A DNA stretch of 35,353 nt from Candidatus Aenigmatarchaeota archaeon. Lineage in GTDB: Archaea; Aenigmatarchaeota; Aenigmatarchaeia; CG10238-14. Of this stretch, positions 1-8,147 are shown in pieces. Position 1 is the first letter of the stretch. Every line of letters begins with the position of its first letter. The stretch covers positions 1 to 35,353 of the forward strand of contig JAFCCM010000013.1 in assembly GCA_017610225.1 (NCBI GenBank). The letters run 5' to 3'. Both the position numbers and the translations under genes were made by a program. Below the pieces are notes generated by a model. The model had not been told where the DNA came from. It saw only the letters and a list, made by a program, of their open reading frames with translations, and searched no databases.

Positions 1-2308
1 TTTCTTTTACACCTTTTCCTTTTATCCATTTCCACATCTTAATTAAACTAAAACCACCAATACCAAGTCCTAAACTTTTACTTGCAAAATCAGAAGCCCA
101 ATCAGAAGTCATTGTAGCTAATGTATTGATTGAGTCTTTTACAAGATTACCAACAAACATTAATCCATTCATTAAAATAGGAATTAACCATCTTCTAAAA
201 CCTGTCATATATCCTGTTAATTTTTTACTAAGTTTTGATTGTTTAATATTTTCTTTTAAAGATTTCATATTTATTTTTCTAATAGATTTAAAAATATTAT
301 AAGTAGTTTCTTTGCCTGTTTTATCTTTTTTAGTTTTAATATTTTCTCTTCTTTGTTTTTTATAATCTTCATACTCTTTTTTTCTTTTATTAAAAGCATC
401 AGAAGCTCTAATAACTTTTGCTTTTTCACCAAGTGTTTGAGATTTTCTATGTATTTCTTTTTGTTTTTCCACATACTCTTTATAATTATTAATCTTTATT
501 TTTAATTTTTCTTTTTGTTCATTCACCCATATAGCTCTATCTTCTTGATTTATTTTTTTAGCTTCAGCGGCCATTTCTTTTTCAAAATCACGCCTTTTAT
601 CATAAAATTTTTGTTCATTTAAATTTTTTATATTCCACCATTCTTTACCTCTACTAAGAAGACTATCTCTTTTTTCTCCGACAGAATCTTTAAATTCGTT
701 AGCTTTTCTATGTAAAAAACCTTTTGTTTTATCTTTAACATCAGAATATTTTGCTTTAGCTTTACCAACTATATCTACTTTTTTATCCCATTCTGCTTGG
801 GTCATTTTAGAACCAATAGTCCACTTACCTATTTTACTTGCAACCCCAAGACCTTTTTTCCCTACTTTTCCTACCAATCTAGCAGCAGCTCCAGCAATTG
901 TGTAACCACTTTGTTTAGGTGCTTTTGTAAGGCCATCTGCTTTTCCGTCATTAGCTTTGGCTGCCGCAGAAGCTGAGATATAAGTATTACCAATTATACC
1001 ATCCATCTTTTCCATAAGACCAGTATAAGTCTGGGTCATAGCATCTAATAATCTTTCAAATACTGTTCCTCTAGTAGTTAATCTATTAGCATATATCCCA
1101 CGTTTTTTAAATAACATTCTTACTGGCATTGTCGCATATTTTATAGTTGCTTTTGATGATGCATAGATAGCATGAAATACTGGATGCTCATACAACATTT
1201 TATTCCAAGCAGCTTCTCTTACTTTATTTTCTCCAGAAATAGTTTTCTTTAACTCAATAGTTGCCTGAACTTGTCTTTCCATTAATGGTAGTTCTTCTTG
1301 TTTAGCTTCTTCTGAATAAGCTGTTATGAAACTCTTAATTAAACCTTGTTGTTCAGTTTTATCTCTTCTCATAATTTGACGTTCAAGATCTAAATTGCTT
1401 CTAGTATAAATTTCAAAAGCATTACGAATGCTAGAACCAACTTTTTCAAAACCAAAAAAGTCTTTTGATTTTTTTCCTTTACTACTCTCAAATATTGTAC
1501 CTTTTAAAAAATTCTTGCTTTTCTTTTCTTTGGCATCCATTCTTTTATTTACTTGATCAACAATAGTTTCAACTATTTTTCCTACAGGCTGGACTACCTC
1601 AGCAGCATGGACTTTAGCCAAACCTTCTTTTTTAACATAACCACCTTTAGCCATATGTGGTACTTGAGATTCTAATGATTTTTTAGTTCCTGCTTTACCA
1701 GTTGCATTCTTTTTAGCATTTTTAACTTGGACATTAATAGAACCACGTTTTTTAGAAGTCTTATCTCGTAAAGAATTCCAAAACTCTTTTGATTTCTCCC
1801 AACCAGCAGATGCAAGTTTTTTAAATCTAGATGAAACTGATTCTAATGCTCTATTTAAGCCAGACTTCATTTTCTCTACCATATTTCTAAAGATACTAGT
1901 CTCAAATAATTTAGCAATAGCATATCCAATAAAAGGAGTTATTTTAGCTGTTAAAGCAACCATCATACCTTCTCTTTTCATATGTATATCTTCACCTAAT
2001 GCTTTTGTATATTCACCAACAACACTTGCTCCTGTTTGTGTTATATTTTTAACACCTCTAGCAGTCTCAACAGTTATTAATTTGACACCCATTGCTAATG
2101 CTTGCGTAGACTTGGTTAAACTTTTTAAAGCTCTATCTACAGAAGATACAGCTTGTTTATTTCCTTTTATTGTTCCATATTGTTTTTCTACTTCAAGAAT
2201 TTTTGATCTCTTTATAGTAGTTTGTGCAATACTGCTAATACCTTTAATTCTTTTATCAGCTGCTGCATATTGACGTGCAGCTTCTTCCTTACTTATTCTT
2301 TCAACCAT
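1..2308 (-). CDS. Tape-measure-like virion protein, N-terminal part (runs off window)
   Basis: An uninterrupted reading frame of 769 codons starts at ATG 2308 (GAGG ribosome site 8 bases upstream) and continues past base 1, so only the N-terminal part is seen. The product is very rich in Lys, Glu and Ala with long predicted helices. Around residues 222-239 it reads GGYVKKEGLAKVHAAEVV, resembling the Gly-Gly ... VHxxEVV/P motif common in tail tape-measure proteins. A hydrophobic, glycine-containing stretch lies near residues 695-760 (from about base 225 down to base 1), also typical of tape measures. It follows a metallopeptidase and TerL in the same direction. By inference it sets tail length or is injected with DNA; a large structural or internal virion protein without tape-measure function is the alternative. 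Confidence 0.6.
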   Translation of the reverse strand, partial: MVERISKEEAARQYAAADKRIKGISSIAQTTIKRSKILEVEKQYGTIKGNKQAVSSVDRALKSLTKSTQALAMGVKLITVETARGVKNITQTGASVVGEYTKALGEDIHMKREGMMVALTAKITPFIGYAIAKLFETSIFRNMVEKMKSGLNRALESVSSRFKKLASAGWEKSKEFWNSLRDKTSKKRGSINVQVKNAKKNATGKAGTKKSLESQVPHMAKGGYVKKEGLAKVHAAEVVQPVGKIVETIVDQVNKRMDAKEKKSKNFLKGTIFESSKGKKSKDFFGFEKVGSSIRNAFEIYTRSNLDLERQIMRRDKTEQQGLIKSFITAYSEEAKQEELPLMERQVQATIELKKTISGENKVREAAWNKMLYEHPVFHAIYASSKATIKYATMPVRMLFKKRGIYANRLTTRGTVFERLLDAMTQTYTGLMEKMDGIIGNTYISASAAAKANDGKADGLTKAPKQSGYTIAGAAARLVGKVGKKGLGVASKIGKWTIGSKMTQAEWDKKVDIVGKAKAKYSDVKDKTKGFLHRKANEFKDSVGEKRDSLLSRGKEWWNIKNLNEQKFYDKRRDFEKEMAAEAKKINQEDRAIWVNEQKEKLKIKINNYKEYVEKQKEIHRKSQTLGEKAKVIRASDAFNKRKKEYEDYKKQRRENIKTKKDKTGKETTYNIFKSIRKINMKSLKENIKQSKLSKKLTGYMTGFRRWLIPILMNGLMFVGNLVKDSINTLATMTSDWASDFASKSLGLGIGGFSLIKMWKWIKGKGVKE

Positions 2309-2317
2309 GAATTACCT

Positions 2318-3262
2318 CTATAATTTTTTTATGATAGAAAAAAGTTTTGTTTGAGGTCCTTTATATAACTCTATAAACATTGCAGTTACCTCTGAAGGAT
2401 AAAAAAGTTCCTGGCTGCAAAATGATAAATTATTTGTAACACCTAACCCAGCTTCATATCCTTTTGTTAATCCAGCATATATATGTTTAAATTTCTTCAA
2501 TTGATTAAATAAAGAATTTAAATCTGAAAAGTATAATTTTATAAAATGATAAAAATCTGATAATACAGAATTAAATTCATCTTCTGTTAAAGTAGATTTT
2601 TTTCTTAAATTTCTACTTATTAAATCTAAATATTTTTTTATTGTGCCTGACGAATGTTTTTTATATTCAAAATTTTTAAATAAAAATCTTACAAACATTT
2701 TAGTTTCATTATTAATATCAAAACCATGCGTTTTAAATATTTCTTCAAACATAATTTTATAATAACTAAGAAATTCACCCCAAAATATTCTAATAAAACT
2801 ATTTTTAAATTTATCAGATGCCATATGCATTAACTCATGCAACATTAAATTTGATAGCCACTTATCTTTAGCAAAACCCCATTTTATATTATTGTCCATT
2901 AATATAAAAATTTGTTTTGTTTTAGGCGAAAAAAATCCAGCTATACCTTGAGATGAATATCCAGCAAAAATTTTAAAGACAGCTAATCTAAAAATTCCTT
3001 TATTAACCCAGCATGGAACTATTTTTTCATTGTTTATTAATCTTTCAATATCTTTAGCAATTGGTTTTATTTTAGAAATATTATACATAGAATTTATATA
3101 TTTCTTTTTTAAACTTTTAGAAGAATATAAATTCATTCCTTGTAAAGATGCAACTTTTTTTGGAGCAATTGGAAGTGCAAAAAGTTCCTGCTGAATGGTT
3201 GCATTATACTCTTGTATGAATTGAGTATCAATATTTACGTCATCTAAAATAATTTTTATCAT
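2318..3262 (-). CDS. Putative zinc metallopeptidase (HELMH motif)
   Basis: The 314-residue protein has LMLHELMHMAS near residues 140-150, which matches the HExxH zinc-binding and catalytic motif of metallopeptidases. The sequence just before it is hydrophobic, as in the active-site helix of that class. No signal peptide or membrane segment is evident, so it should act in the cytoplasm or in the virion. It starts 3 bases after terL stops and ends 10 bases before the tape-measure-like gene, so all three are probably co-transcribed. By position it could be a head or tail maturation protease, or a virion-borne enzyme. The third zinc ligand cannot be assigned by eye, and the substrate is unknown. 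Confidence 0.55.
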   Translation of the reverse strand: MIKIILDDVNIDTQFIQEYNATIQQELFALPIAPKKVASLQGMNLYSSKSLKKKYINSMYNISKIKPIAKDIERLINNEKIVPCWVNKGIFRLAVFKIFAGYSSQGIAGFFSPKTKQIFILMDNNIKWGFAKDKWLSNLMLHELMHMASDKFKNSFIRIFWGEFLSYYKIMFEEIFKTHGFDINNETKMFVRFLFKNFEYKKHSSGTIKKYLDLISRNLRKKSTLTEDEFNSVLSDFYHFIKLYFSDLNSLFNQLKKFKHIYAGLTKGYEAGLGVTNNLSFCSQELFYPSEVTAMFIELYKGPQTKLFSIIKKL

Positions 3263-3265
3263 ATT

Positions 3266-4903
3266 TTATCCTTTGTCTGTTCCAAAAAAGAATTCCATAG
3301 TATTTACCATACCTTGATTTTCTGCTATATTATCTTTAACATATTTCATTATAGTTGCATCATTGATATTTATAGGTCCGTAATCATTTAATCCCATAAC
3401 CTCAGTAAATAAGTTACTAGTAACAGTATTATTTTGTAACATTAACACTGGATCATATTTATGAACATAGAAACATAAACCTGCAGATAAAGCAATATCA
3501 TCATGACATCCAATATCAGCTTCTACTCTTCCACTTGGTTTACTAATTAAGCCTATTAATTCTAATATTAATCTTTGTGATTTTATAATTTCTGGAAACT
3601 CTGTTATAATAGAATATAAAGCATCAATAATCAATGGTCTTGTTTTAGCAGTTGTTTGTAGACCAGGAACTAGTGTATTACCTCTTTTTTCTTTATACAT
3701 CATTTGAGAAAATTCACTCTTCATCATTTCCTCAACAACATGATTTCCATATGAATTTGACTCTACTACTATTGTACCAGGATATTGAGAAGCTGCAACT
3801 TTAACAACCTTAATAAAATCACCAACCCTACATTTGCCTTGATATTCAAATACTTGATCTAAATGTTGATAATCCCATACAGTTATAGCTGATTTATCTT
3901 CACCATGTTCAGGTGCTGTATCAACTCCAATTATATAATGAGTGTTTGGCATAGCAGGTTTATATCTCCATGCTTCACCATTAAATAATTTTATACGTTC
4001 TATAGGTTCTGTATTGATATCTTGTAATACTTGTGTTATATGATCACTAAAAAATGAACCAGTTGTAGCAAGGAATTTGAGTTCTAACTCCTGTTGAATT
4101 TTATTTGGATCATTTTCAAATAGTTGACATTGCGTATCATACCACCCTGGATCTTCTGATAATTCTTTTACATCTCTCCAATGTATTGTAAATTGTGTAA
4201 ATATATCATCCCCACCCACTGCTCTTTGATATTTTTCATAGAACCATTTACCAGGGCCAACTGTTTTATTTGGTGTAGATAATACTATTGTACCATAAGG
4301 AACATTAGCTTTTTTAGCATGCATCTGATTAGTTGATAGAGCTGGAATCATAGAAGTCCAAGCGGTATCAAGAAACTTAATAAAGGCCGCCTCATCTATT
4401 ACCAGGAAGGTTATAGCCTTACCACGAAGAGTTTTCTCTGGTGCATTCGGGTTTACTGGAGAAACGTATACCTTAGCCCCATTAGTTAAAATAAATGATT
4501 GTTCCGTCTTTTTATCAAATATAGCGCCCATCCATTTAGGTAATTTTTCAATCATTCCTCTAATGAATCTTGCAAAGTCAGTTGCTTCCTTACCATCTTT
4601 TGAAACAATACCTATAACAACATTATCAAAGAATGTTGCCAACCAAGCAGAATAAGCTTGAATAATAGTTGATATTCCAATCTGTCTTGATTTTAATACT
4701 AATATATAATGTTTTAGATTAATAGCTTTAATTAGTTCTGACTGTGGTTTATATGGTACAAGAGGTATATCTCCACCTGGCATCTCAATCAATATATATC
4801 TTGAACAAAAATAATCAAATGAATTTTTACAATTTATCCATTCTTGTACATATTTTTGAGCCTGATTCTGTACTTTCTTTTGTTTTGTGACTATAGCATT
4901 CAT
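3266..4903 (-). CDS. terL: Terminase large subunit (DNA-packaging ATPase/nuclease)
   Basis: This protein translocates DNA into the procapsid and cuts the concatemer. In the 545-residue form chosen here, the ATPase domain has a Walker A-like SRQIGIST near residues 72-79 and a Walker B FLVIDEAAF near 166-174. The C-terminal RNase H-like nuclease domain has IIGVDTAPEHGEDKSA (acidic D near 328), VVESNSYGN (E near 381) and GCHDDIALSAGL near the end as the third acidic cluster. I chose ATG 4903 because GGGAG lies 7 bases upstream; an in-frame TTG two codons earlier is less likely. The length is ordinary for TerL. A 370-base non-coding gap lies upstream of it. No small terminase subunit is visible. 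Confidence 0.95.
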   Translation of the reverse strand: MNAIVTKQKKVQNQAQKYVQEWINCKNSFDYFCSRYILIEMPGGDIPLVPYKPQSELIKAINLKHYILVLKSRQIGISTIIQAYSAWLATFFDNVVIGIVSKDGKEATDFARFIRGMIEKLPKWMGAIFDKKTEQSFILTNGAKVYVSPVNPNAPEKTLRGKAITFLVIDEAAFIKFLDTAWTSMIPALSTNQMHAKKANVPYGTIVLSTPNKTVGPGKWFYEKYQRAVGGDDIFTQFTIHWRDVKELSEDPGWYDTQCQLFENDPNKIQQELELKFLATTGSFFSDHITQVLQDINTEPIERIKLFNGEAWRYKPAMPNTHYIIGVDTAPEHGEDKSAITVWDYQHLDQVFEYQGKCRVGDFIKVVKVAASQYPGTIVVESNSYGNHVVEEMMKSEFSQMMYKEKRGNTLVPGLQTTAKTRPLIIDALYSIITEFPEIIKSQRLILELIGLISKPSGRVEADIGCHDDIALSAGLCFYVHKYDPVLMLQNNTVTSNLFTEVMGLNDYGPININDATIMKYVKDNIAENQGMVNTMEFFFGTDKG

Positions 4904-5002
4904 ATACAAACTCCCTTTTTTATTTGTTCTAAATGCTTATCATAGATAGAATCCTAAATTATATATATTAATAACTATATATAAGAAATTTTTATATATT
5001 TT

Positions 5003-5268
5003 AGGTTAATTTAATTGGACATTCGATAATGGTAAGTTCCATCGGTAAAATAAAATACACAGAATTACAGATTTCTTATGGTATGGACTATAGGTGATGG
5101 TTAAGAACCCCGTTGAAAATGTACTAAAACATATTGGAGATTAATGTTATGGAGTTTATAGAATATTGTATATTTAGTTTTAGATTTAGTTCAAGATTTA
5201 ACCAAATTTCACATTTTACATTATAGAATTTACATAGAAGAGAATCTTCCTTTTATAGGAAGATTTTT
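5003..5268 (+). ncRNA. Candidate plus-strand RNA in the gap upstream of terL
   Basis: The gap 4910-5278 is the only long stretch without a gene and is on the opposite strand from every gene in the window. Bases 5020-5160 are richer in G and C than the flanks and contain short potential hairpins, for example GGTT-AAG-AACC at 5099-5109 and AACAT...ATGTT at 5128-5148. The stretch ends in a plus-oriented hairpin with a T run at 5243-5268. Upstream, 4958-5002 is an extremely AT-rich TATATA block that could hold a promoter. No plus-strand reading frame above about 22 codons follows a good ribosome site. The 5' boundary is arbitrary. It could also be an antisense regulator, or merely a leader/terminator region. 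Confidence 0.3.
5243..5268 (+). terminator. Rho-independent terminator, plus orientation
   Basis: AATCTTCCT (5243-5251) pairs with AGGAAGATT (5257-5265) around a 5-base loop and runs into TTTG on the plus strand. On the minus strand the stem is followed by CTCTTCT rather than a T run, so the plus orientation fits better. It may still help to stop minus-strand transcripts from the gene ending at 5279. Confidence 0.6.
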
Positions 5269-5278
5269 GTTGTATATT

Positions 5279-6547
5279 TTAATTGATTGTTTTATTAGTT
5301 CTAATTAACTCAATTTTACCTACAGTCAACCAATCAGTAGTTTTACTCCAAACTATATCACTAGAAAATAATATATAATTTCCTTGAATATCAGTATGCT
5401 CTACTGTCTTTGTTTTTAATTTAACAACACATCCAATTTGCAATAATTTTTCTATTTGAAGATTTCTTTCAATATGAAAACTTAACCTAGAAATATCTGA
5501 TATCGCTTTAGATATTTTTGAAATTGCAAATGTTTCAGATAAATCTAATCCATTATTTCCTATATAATATTTAGTTCTATTAGCAACAGAAGTATTTACA
5601 AATGCTGCTTCTCCTTTTGTTGGACTAACTAATCCATAATTTTCACATATATCAGATAAATCATGATTTATTATATGATATAGTTTATCTGAAGGTAGTA
5701 CTATGTGTTTTATTGTTTTACCTAATACTCCAAACTTGGAATTACCCACGTAATTTGTATATAAACTATCATGAGTAAAAAAATAATTCTTTTTAGATTT
5801 AGAAATTTCAACATCTTCATCTTTATAAGATGTTGTTAATTGTTCTATATGCAATAAAAAATTCTTTTTTATTCTAGCAGATAAATTCATTACTTGTATA
5901 GTATTATCATATTGACAAAATATTACTGGAGCACCATTATAAATTCCAAAGTTTTCATCTAAATATTTAAAAGATTGATATAATGTAGTTGGTGGAATAC
6001 AACATTGCAATATTTTATCTGTATTTGCATCATCATCATCGTATTCTAATGTTGCTTGTGGAGTATATTCACTAACAATTGTTTCTATTATCTCTTTAAT
6101 TGTTTTTGGTCCTGTCCAAACTGTTTTTGGTCCTTCATTTAATCCTACAACTGGATTTATCATAGTAGTCATAATTTCAAATGGTTGTCTAACTACAGTT
6201 ACTAATTCATAAGCAGTTCTATCTCTTTGATAATCATTTACCATTATTTCAGAAACTGGAATTTCAAATTCTGAATTTACAATCATTAAATCAAAATCCA
6301 TACTCTCTACTACAAATTCTCCATGATCTTGTAAAGAAATATTTAATAATATTTTATCCTGTCCATATAATTTGTTTAATAATATAGTCTGTGGAGTAAC
6401 ATTTATTGTTAATGTAACTATTTGATATCCTGTCGCTAAAGAGGATGATATTCTTACATGACTAAGATCATTAGAATATTCTTCACCTTTAATCTTTAAA
6501 GTCATTATATAAGTTCTAGATGGAGCTAATATTTTTTTCTCACCCAC
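5279..6547 (-). CDS. Probable virion (baseplate/tail-like) protein
   Basis: The 422-residue protein starts at GTG 6547, with AGGAG 9 bases upstream. It has no signal peptide or transmembrane helix. The sequence is beta-rich with alternating hydrophobic residues, and the middle (around residues 180-220) has a region like those in tail-hub or late-control-type proteins (YLDENFGIYNGAPVIF). I could not recognise a definite family. Its place between a terminator and terL, in the same direction as TerL and the tape-measure-like gene, suggests the virion morphogenesis module. An alternative is an unrelated cytoplasmic protein. It is preceded on the minus strand by the strong terminator at 6597-6642, so it probably has its own promoter in 6548-6596. 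Confidence 0.5.
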   Translation of the reverse strand: MGEKKILAPSRTYIMTLKIKGEEYSNDLSHVRISSSLATGYQIVTLTINVTPQTILLNKLYGQDKILLNISLQDHGEFVVESMDFDLMIVNSEFEIPVSEIMVNDYQRDRTAYELVTVVRQPFEIMTTMINPVVGLNEGPKTVWTGPKTIKEIIETIVSEYTPQATLEYDDDDANTDKILQCCIPPTTLYQSFKYLDENFGIYNGAPVIFCQYDNTIQVMNLSARIKKNFLLHIEQLTTSYKDEDVEISKSKKNYFFTHDSLYTNYVGNSKFGVLGKTIKHIVLPSDKLYHIINHDLSDICENYGLVSPTKGEAAFVNTSVANRTKYYIGNNGLDLSETFAISKISKAISDISRLSFHIERNLQIEKLLQIGCVVKLKTKTVEHTDIQGNYILFSSDIVWSKTTDWLTVGKIELIRTNKTIN

Positions 6548-6596
6548 AATAAATCTCCTTTTATTAATTTATAATTTGTTCCAAAAAATTGACAAC

Positions 6597-6642
6597 AAAA
6601 AAAAACTCCAACTAATATTATAAAATACAAATTGGAGTTTTT
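6597..6642 (-). terminator. Strong rho-independent terminator
   Basis: On the minus strand AAAAACTCCAA and TTGGAGTTTTT form a stem with an AT-rich loop, followed by an uninterrupted T run of about nine. It lies about 27 bases after the stop of the gene ending at 6669 and closes the SPFH operon. The stem is A/T-flanked on both sides, so it could act in both directions. Confidence 0.85.
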
Positions 6643-6668
6643 CCAGTGTAGACAACACTATAAACTAA

Positions 6669-7769
6669 TTAACCATTAATAACACTTAAAGCATTTATCA
6701 TTTGCTCAGGAACAACCAATACTCTTTCAGCAATGTTTTCCATAATCTTCTTTGAATTAAGATTGGTTTCAACGCTGGTAAATCTAGTAAGAGTAAGAAA
6801 CAGTTGCCAGCTAGTCATATTCCAAGGAGTTGGAGTAGCTGGTGTTTCTGCATCCGGATCAGTAGCAAGGAGTTCATTTGAAATCATTTCCCTTCTTTTC
6901 TTGCCTGCTTTGGTTTCAATAATATCCAAAACTTTCATCATATCAGATTCTGTAATCTGATTATTGAAATTCTCAGTAATCATATCAACAATGTTAGCAC
7001 CAAAGATTGTAACATACTCGCCAAATGCTGCTTCAAGTTCAGTTGAGGAACCTGTTAAATGTATCTGTTTAATCTTACCAAACTTTTCAGTACAAAAGGA
7101 ACTTGAAAGAACATCTGACTCAGCAATATACATACCAAATACAATTGTTGAAGCACCAGTACCATCATAAGAATTGGTAATATTCATCATGGGTGATACA
7201 GTTCCAACGCCAGGAACAACACTGGGATTATTAATAACAATTTCATGTCTGATCTTTGTAAGGTTCGGAGCAATGAAATTTCTTTCAATAAGTTCAGCAT
7301 TGCCTACTGAAGTAATGGATTCTTTAATCTGATCAATCAGGGTTGCATTACCAAGAAATTTGTATGAGTTAGAAATAAAGTTTTGATATTTCCACTCTGC
7401 ATCATCTTCAAGACTTTTGGTAAAGATTGCAAGATGAGAAATTTCTTCATCATCAATAATACCAGAATCACCAAGAGTTTTGAGATTCTTATAAACAATT
7501 TCACTAAATTGATCTCTGTAATAATAAGAGCCTGGAGCAAGAATAGCAAGACCCATTTCAATAGCACGATCACCAAAAGTAGGTTTTAAAGGTTCTTCCT
7601 CATTAATTGTTTCAGTTGTCTCAGTTGTTGTTTCTTCATCGGTATCAGCAATATTATTAAAACCGTCTAAATTACCGTTTGCTTCAACATTTGCTTCAAC
7701 ATTTGCTTCAACAGATCCTTCAATTTCACTTGTATCTTCTTTAATAATTTCATTTAAATTATCGTTCAT
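6669..7769 (-). CDS. Acidic 366-residue protein of unknown function, likely abundant
   Basis: No family was recognised. The first ~60 residues are strongly acidic and low-complexity, with three VEAN repeats (residues about 20-31) and a Thr/Glu-rich run. From about residue 65 a mixed alpha/beta region follows, with no membrane segment. Codon use is distinctly less AT-rich than in most neighbours, as is true of the SPFH gene upstream, which suggests strong expression. It is the last gene of the unit 9521-6669 and is followed by the strongest terminator in the window. Its first residues MNDNLNEII resemble MNDNLAQII of the protein at 21413-22186. It may be a virion or host-takeover protein; this is inference. 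Confidence 0.75.
   Translation of the reverse strand: MNDNLNEIIKEDTSEIEGSVEANVEANVEANGNLDGFNNIADTDEETTTETTETINEEEPLKPTFGDRAIEMGLAILAPGSYYYRDQFSEIVYKNLKTLGDSGIIDDEEISHLAIFTKSLEDDAEWKYQNFISNSYKFLGNATLIDQIKESITSVGNAELIERNFIAPNLTKIRHEIVINNPSVVPGVGTVSPMMNITNSYDGTGASTIVFGMYIAESDVLSSSFCTEKFGKIKQIHLTGSSTELEAAFGEYVTIFGANIVDMITENFNNQITESDMMKVLDIIETKAGKKRREMISNELLATDPDAETPATPTPWNMTSWQLFLTLTRFTSVETNLNSKKIMENIAERVLVVPEQMINALSVING
7681..7712 (-). repeat. 12-base in-frame tandem repeat
   Basis: The 12-mer gcttcaacattt (plus strand) occurs at 7681-7692 and 7693-7704, with a third partial copy at 7705-7712. It encodes the VEAN repeats in the acidic N-terminal region of the 366-residue protein. Being in frame, it can gain or lose copies without breaking the gene. 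Confidence 0.9.
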
Positions 7770-7801
7770 AATAATTAATCCTTTCTTTTATTAAATTCAG
7801 A

Positions 7802-8089
7802 TTATCTATTCTGAATTTTTTTATTGATTTCTTTTAATTCTTCTTCTTTTTCATCACGTTGTTTTTGAAGTTCCAGTAATATTTTACTTGCTTTTAATTC
7901 ATCATCAGAATCTTTGAGTTCTTTCGCTTCTCTGTCAAGAGCCTCAATCTTTCTTTTTAATGAATCACGCTTTTCTTCATCAAAAACTTTCTCACCAACA
8001 AGTTTAGAACTATAGCCTTTTCCCCAAATCTTCCAAGCCCATCTAACAAATAAGAATAAGACTACGAAAGTTATAAGTGCTTGAACCAT
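7802..8089 (-). CDS. Small membrane protein with coiled-coil tail
   Basis: The 95-residue protein has one hydrophobic segment at residues 3-20 rich in Trp, Phe and Val, then a highly charged Lys/Glu heptad-like region from about 37 to 95 that should form a coiled coil. It is co-directional with the SPFH gene just upstream (58-base gap) and the acidic 366-residue gene just downstream. By context it could be a membrane partner of the SPFH protein. It does not look like NfeD, the usual bacterial SPFH partner. The topology (N-terminal anchor, cytoplasmic tail) is inferred. Confidence 0.75.
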   Translation of the reverse strand: MVQALITFVVLFLFVRWAWKIWGKGYSSKLVGEKVFDEEKRDSLKRKIEALDREAKELKDSDDELKASKILLELQKQRDEKEEELKEINKKIQNR

Positions 8090-8116
8090 ATGTCACCTTT
8101 TTAGTTAAATGGTGTG

Positions 8117-8136
8117 TCCTTATATCTCTATAAGAA
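8117..8136 (-). promoter_or_regulatory. Imperfect inverted repeat between SPFH and small membrane gene
   Basis: On the minus strand TTCTTATA and TATAAGGA flank GAGA, forming an 8-base near-perfect inverted repeat. It could be a weak hairpin, a processing site or part of a promoter for the two downstream genes. No T run follows, so it is not a classical terminator. Confidence 0.25.
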
Positions 8137-8147
8137 CAACATGTAAA

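Noticed and set aside
271..474. A 67-codon minus-strand frame
   Set aside because: It is an alternative frame of the tape-measure-like gene, which is open over the whole of 1-2308.
2082..2273. Plus-strand reading frames over the minus-strand genes, such as 2082-2273, 6733-6960, 8694-8945 and 32156-32395
   Set aside because: They lie opposite longer, better-supported minus-strand genes, lack ribosome sites and have atypical residue composition.
4910..5278. A tRNA gene in the gap
   Set aside because: No T-arm GTTCRA pattern or cloverleaf could be traced on either strand.
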